Of a stretch of DNA of 6,175 nt, positions 5,439 through 6,175 are shown piece by piece (positions within the stretch are counted from its first letter, which is position 1; every line of letters begins with the position of its first letter). The notes beneath the pieces were generated by a model. It made no database searches and was not told the DNA's origin. It worked only from the letters and a program-made list of their open reading frames with translations. This DNA is from Bacillota bacterium (GTDB lineage: Bacteria > Bacillota_A > Clostridia > Lachnospirales > Bianqueaceae), in NCBI GenBank assembly GCA_017420625.1, contig JAFOIR010000041.1, forward strand, positions 1 to 6,175. Reading direction: 5' to 3'. The position numbers and the translations under genes are program-made.

Positions 5439-5468
5439 ATTATACGCTATGTTCAGCCATTTCAGCAA
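5439..5468 (-). promoter_or_regulatory. Promoter of the glycoside hydrolase gene
   Basis: On the minus strand TATAAT (5444-5439) is a perfect -10, with TTGCTG (5468-5463) 18 bases upstream as a weak -35. A GCTGAA direct repeat with 9-base period falls over the -35 and spacer and might be a regulator contact. A strong -10 with a poor -35 suits an activated promoter, but that is inference. Confidence 0.65.
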
Positions 5469-5528
5469 CAGCCAACTGCCTTTCCATATCACAAAAGTGC
5501 CACTTCCTCGGGAATCGGAATTTCAGGC

Positions 5529-5557
5529 TGTTCAACACCATAAAAGAATGATACAAT
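5529..5557 (+). promoter_or_regulatory. Extended -10 promoter of the cyclase-family gene
   Basis: TGATACAAT (5549-5557) is an extended -10 element (TGn plus TACAAT). The -35 region TGTTCA (5529-5534, 17-base spacer) is weak, as is common for extended -10 promoters. The predicted start is about 20 bases before the gene's ATG. Confidence 0.6.
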
Positions 5558-5584
5558 AAATGAATCAATCAGAGGAGGTACGAT

Positions 5585-6175
5585 ATGTATAAACTTTGGG
5601 ACGCACTGAAAAAAGCCAAAAACTACAAGTGGGTCGAGCTGTCACACTCGATGAATAATGACAGTCCGGTCTGGTCCGGAATGCCGGAAGGCGTTGTGGA
5701 CATTGCCAGAACGGTATTTGACTGGGGAAACCCCATCCTGGAATGCAGGATTCAGACCTTTAAGTTCCCGGGACAGTTCGGAACCCATATCGACTTCCCC
5801 GGGCACTTCATCAAGGAAGCACCGCTTTCTGAAAGTTATGGCGTGTGCGACGGCGTCTTCCCTCTCTGCGTCATCGATATCTCCGGCAAAGTCGCGGAAG
5901 ATCCGACCTACGCAGTCAGCGTAGAGGATATCAAAGATTATGAAGCCAAATACGGCGAGATACCGGAAGGCGCCTTTGTCGCCCTTCGGACCGACTGGTA
6001 TAAAAACTGGCCGGATATGGATGCGATGTCCGGATTAAAAGAAGACGGAAGCGAAAACTTCCCCGGCTGGAGCCTGGAAGCCCTTCAGTATATCTATGAA
6101 GTAAGAAATGCAGCAGCCAACGGACATGAATCTCTGGATACCGATGCCTCCAAGGAAGCGGCAAAGGCGGAAGAC
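5585..6175 (+). CDS. Cyclase-family metal-dependent hydrolase, kynurenine formamidase-like (partial)
   Basis: The ATG at 5585 follows a strong GAGGAGG site (5572-5578) with a 6-base spacer; 197 residues are open to the window edge, out of a family length near 250. The product belongs to the cyclase family (Pfam PF04199), whose members hydrolyse amide or cyclic bonds such as N-formylkynurenine or isatin using Mn or Zn. The metal motif GTHIDFPGH lies at 66-74 with H68, D70 and H74. The N-terminal WVELSHSMNNDSPVW is the typical first strand. FVALRTDWYKNW at 131-142 and FPGWSLEAL at 159-167 match the core, and GHESLDTDA at 180-188 is where the family's later active-site residues lie; the isatin hydrolase branch has a similar GHE-LDTD stretch. 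The true substrate cannot be told. No tryptophan-degradation genes are visible. It is cytosolic and divergent from the glycoside hydrolase gene. Confidence 0.9.
   Translation, partial: MYKLWDALKKAKNYKWVELSHSMNNDSPVWSGMPEGVVDIARTVFDWGNPILECRIQTFKFPGQFGTHIDFPGHFIKEAPLSESYGVCDGVFPLCVIDISGKVAEDPTYAVSVEDIKDYEAKYGEIPEGAFVALRTDWYKNWPDMDAMSGLKEDGSENFPGWSLEALQYIYEVRNAAANGHESLDTDASKEAAKAED

Noticed and set aside
3757..5559. Two long plus-strand open frames opposite the glycoside hydrolase gene (3757-4554 and 4579-5559)
   Set aside because: They lie antisense to a gene with intact catalytic motifs, show no family resemblance, and the first begins inside the hairpin array. They are by-products of codon bias on the other strand.

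Overview
The window looks like chromosomal DNA of a low-to-mid-GC Bacillota (Firmicutes), probably a gut or host-associated member of Clostridia or Erysipelotrichia. This rests on strong AGGAGG-type ribosome binding sites, consensus sigma-A promoters, a DegV-family protein, a lipoprotein with a classical lipobox, and sugar and flavin enzymes typical of such genomes. Genus cannot be fixed from the sequence alone.

Layout. (1) Positions 1-1145, minus strand: a translationally coupled pair. A TTG-initiated lipoprotein with an acidic repetitive linker and a cyclophilin-like domain is followed, with ATGA overlap, by a flavodoxin-like NAD(P)H:FMN oxidoreductase cut by the left window edge. The oxidoreductase carries four clustered cysteines. 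(2) Positions 1283-2309, minus strand: a single-gene unit for a DegV-family fatty-acid-binding protein, with a perfect TTGACA-17-TATAAT promoter and a clear intrinsic terminator. (3) Positions 2345-3268, plus strand: a divergently transcribed short-chain dehydrogenase/reductase (SDR) with its own near-consensus promoter. The two promoters are separated by three related TTGACA-like half-sites that may form a shared operator. (4) Positions 3269-3849: a 581-base gap between convergent genes, occupied mostly by an array of ten hairpins built on GACCGA...TCGGTC arms. (5) Positions 3850-5391, minus strand: an intracellular GH35/GH42-like beta-galactosidase-type glycoside hydrolase. (6) Positions 5585-6175, plus strand: a cyclase-family (kynurenine formamidase-like) metal-dependent hydrolase, divergent from the hydrolase gene and cut by the right edge.

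The protein genes are individually recognisable and do not form one pathway; most are separate transcription units. The least explained part is the hairpin array at 3326-3786. The core arms are shared, the outer stem bases differ from hairpin to hairpin but stay self-complementary, most units are followed by an A-rich CAGAAAA linker in one orientation, and the last units show a recent 61-bp tandem duplication. I read it as a locally amplified palindromic element (REP/BIME-like) that also supplies transcription termination between convergent genes. A cluster of regulator operators or a structured RNA remains possible.
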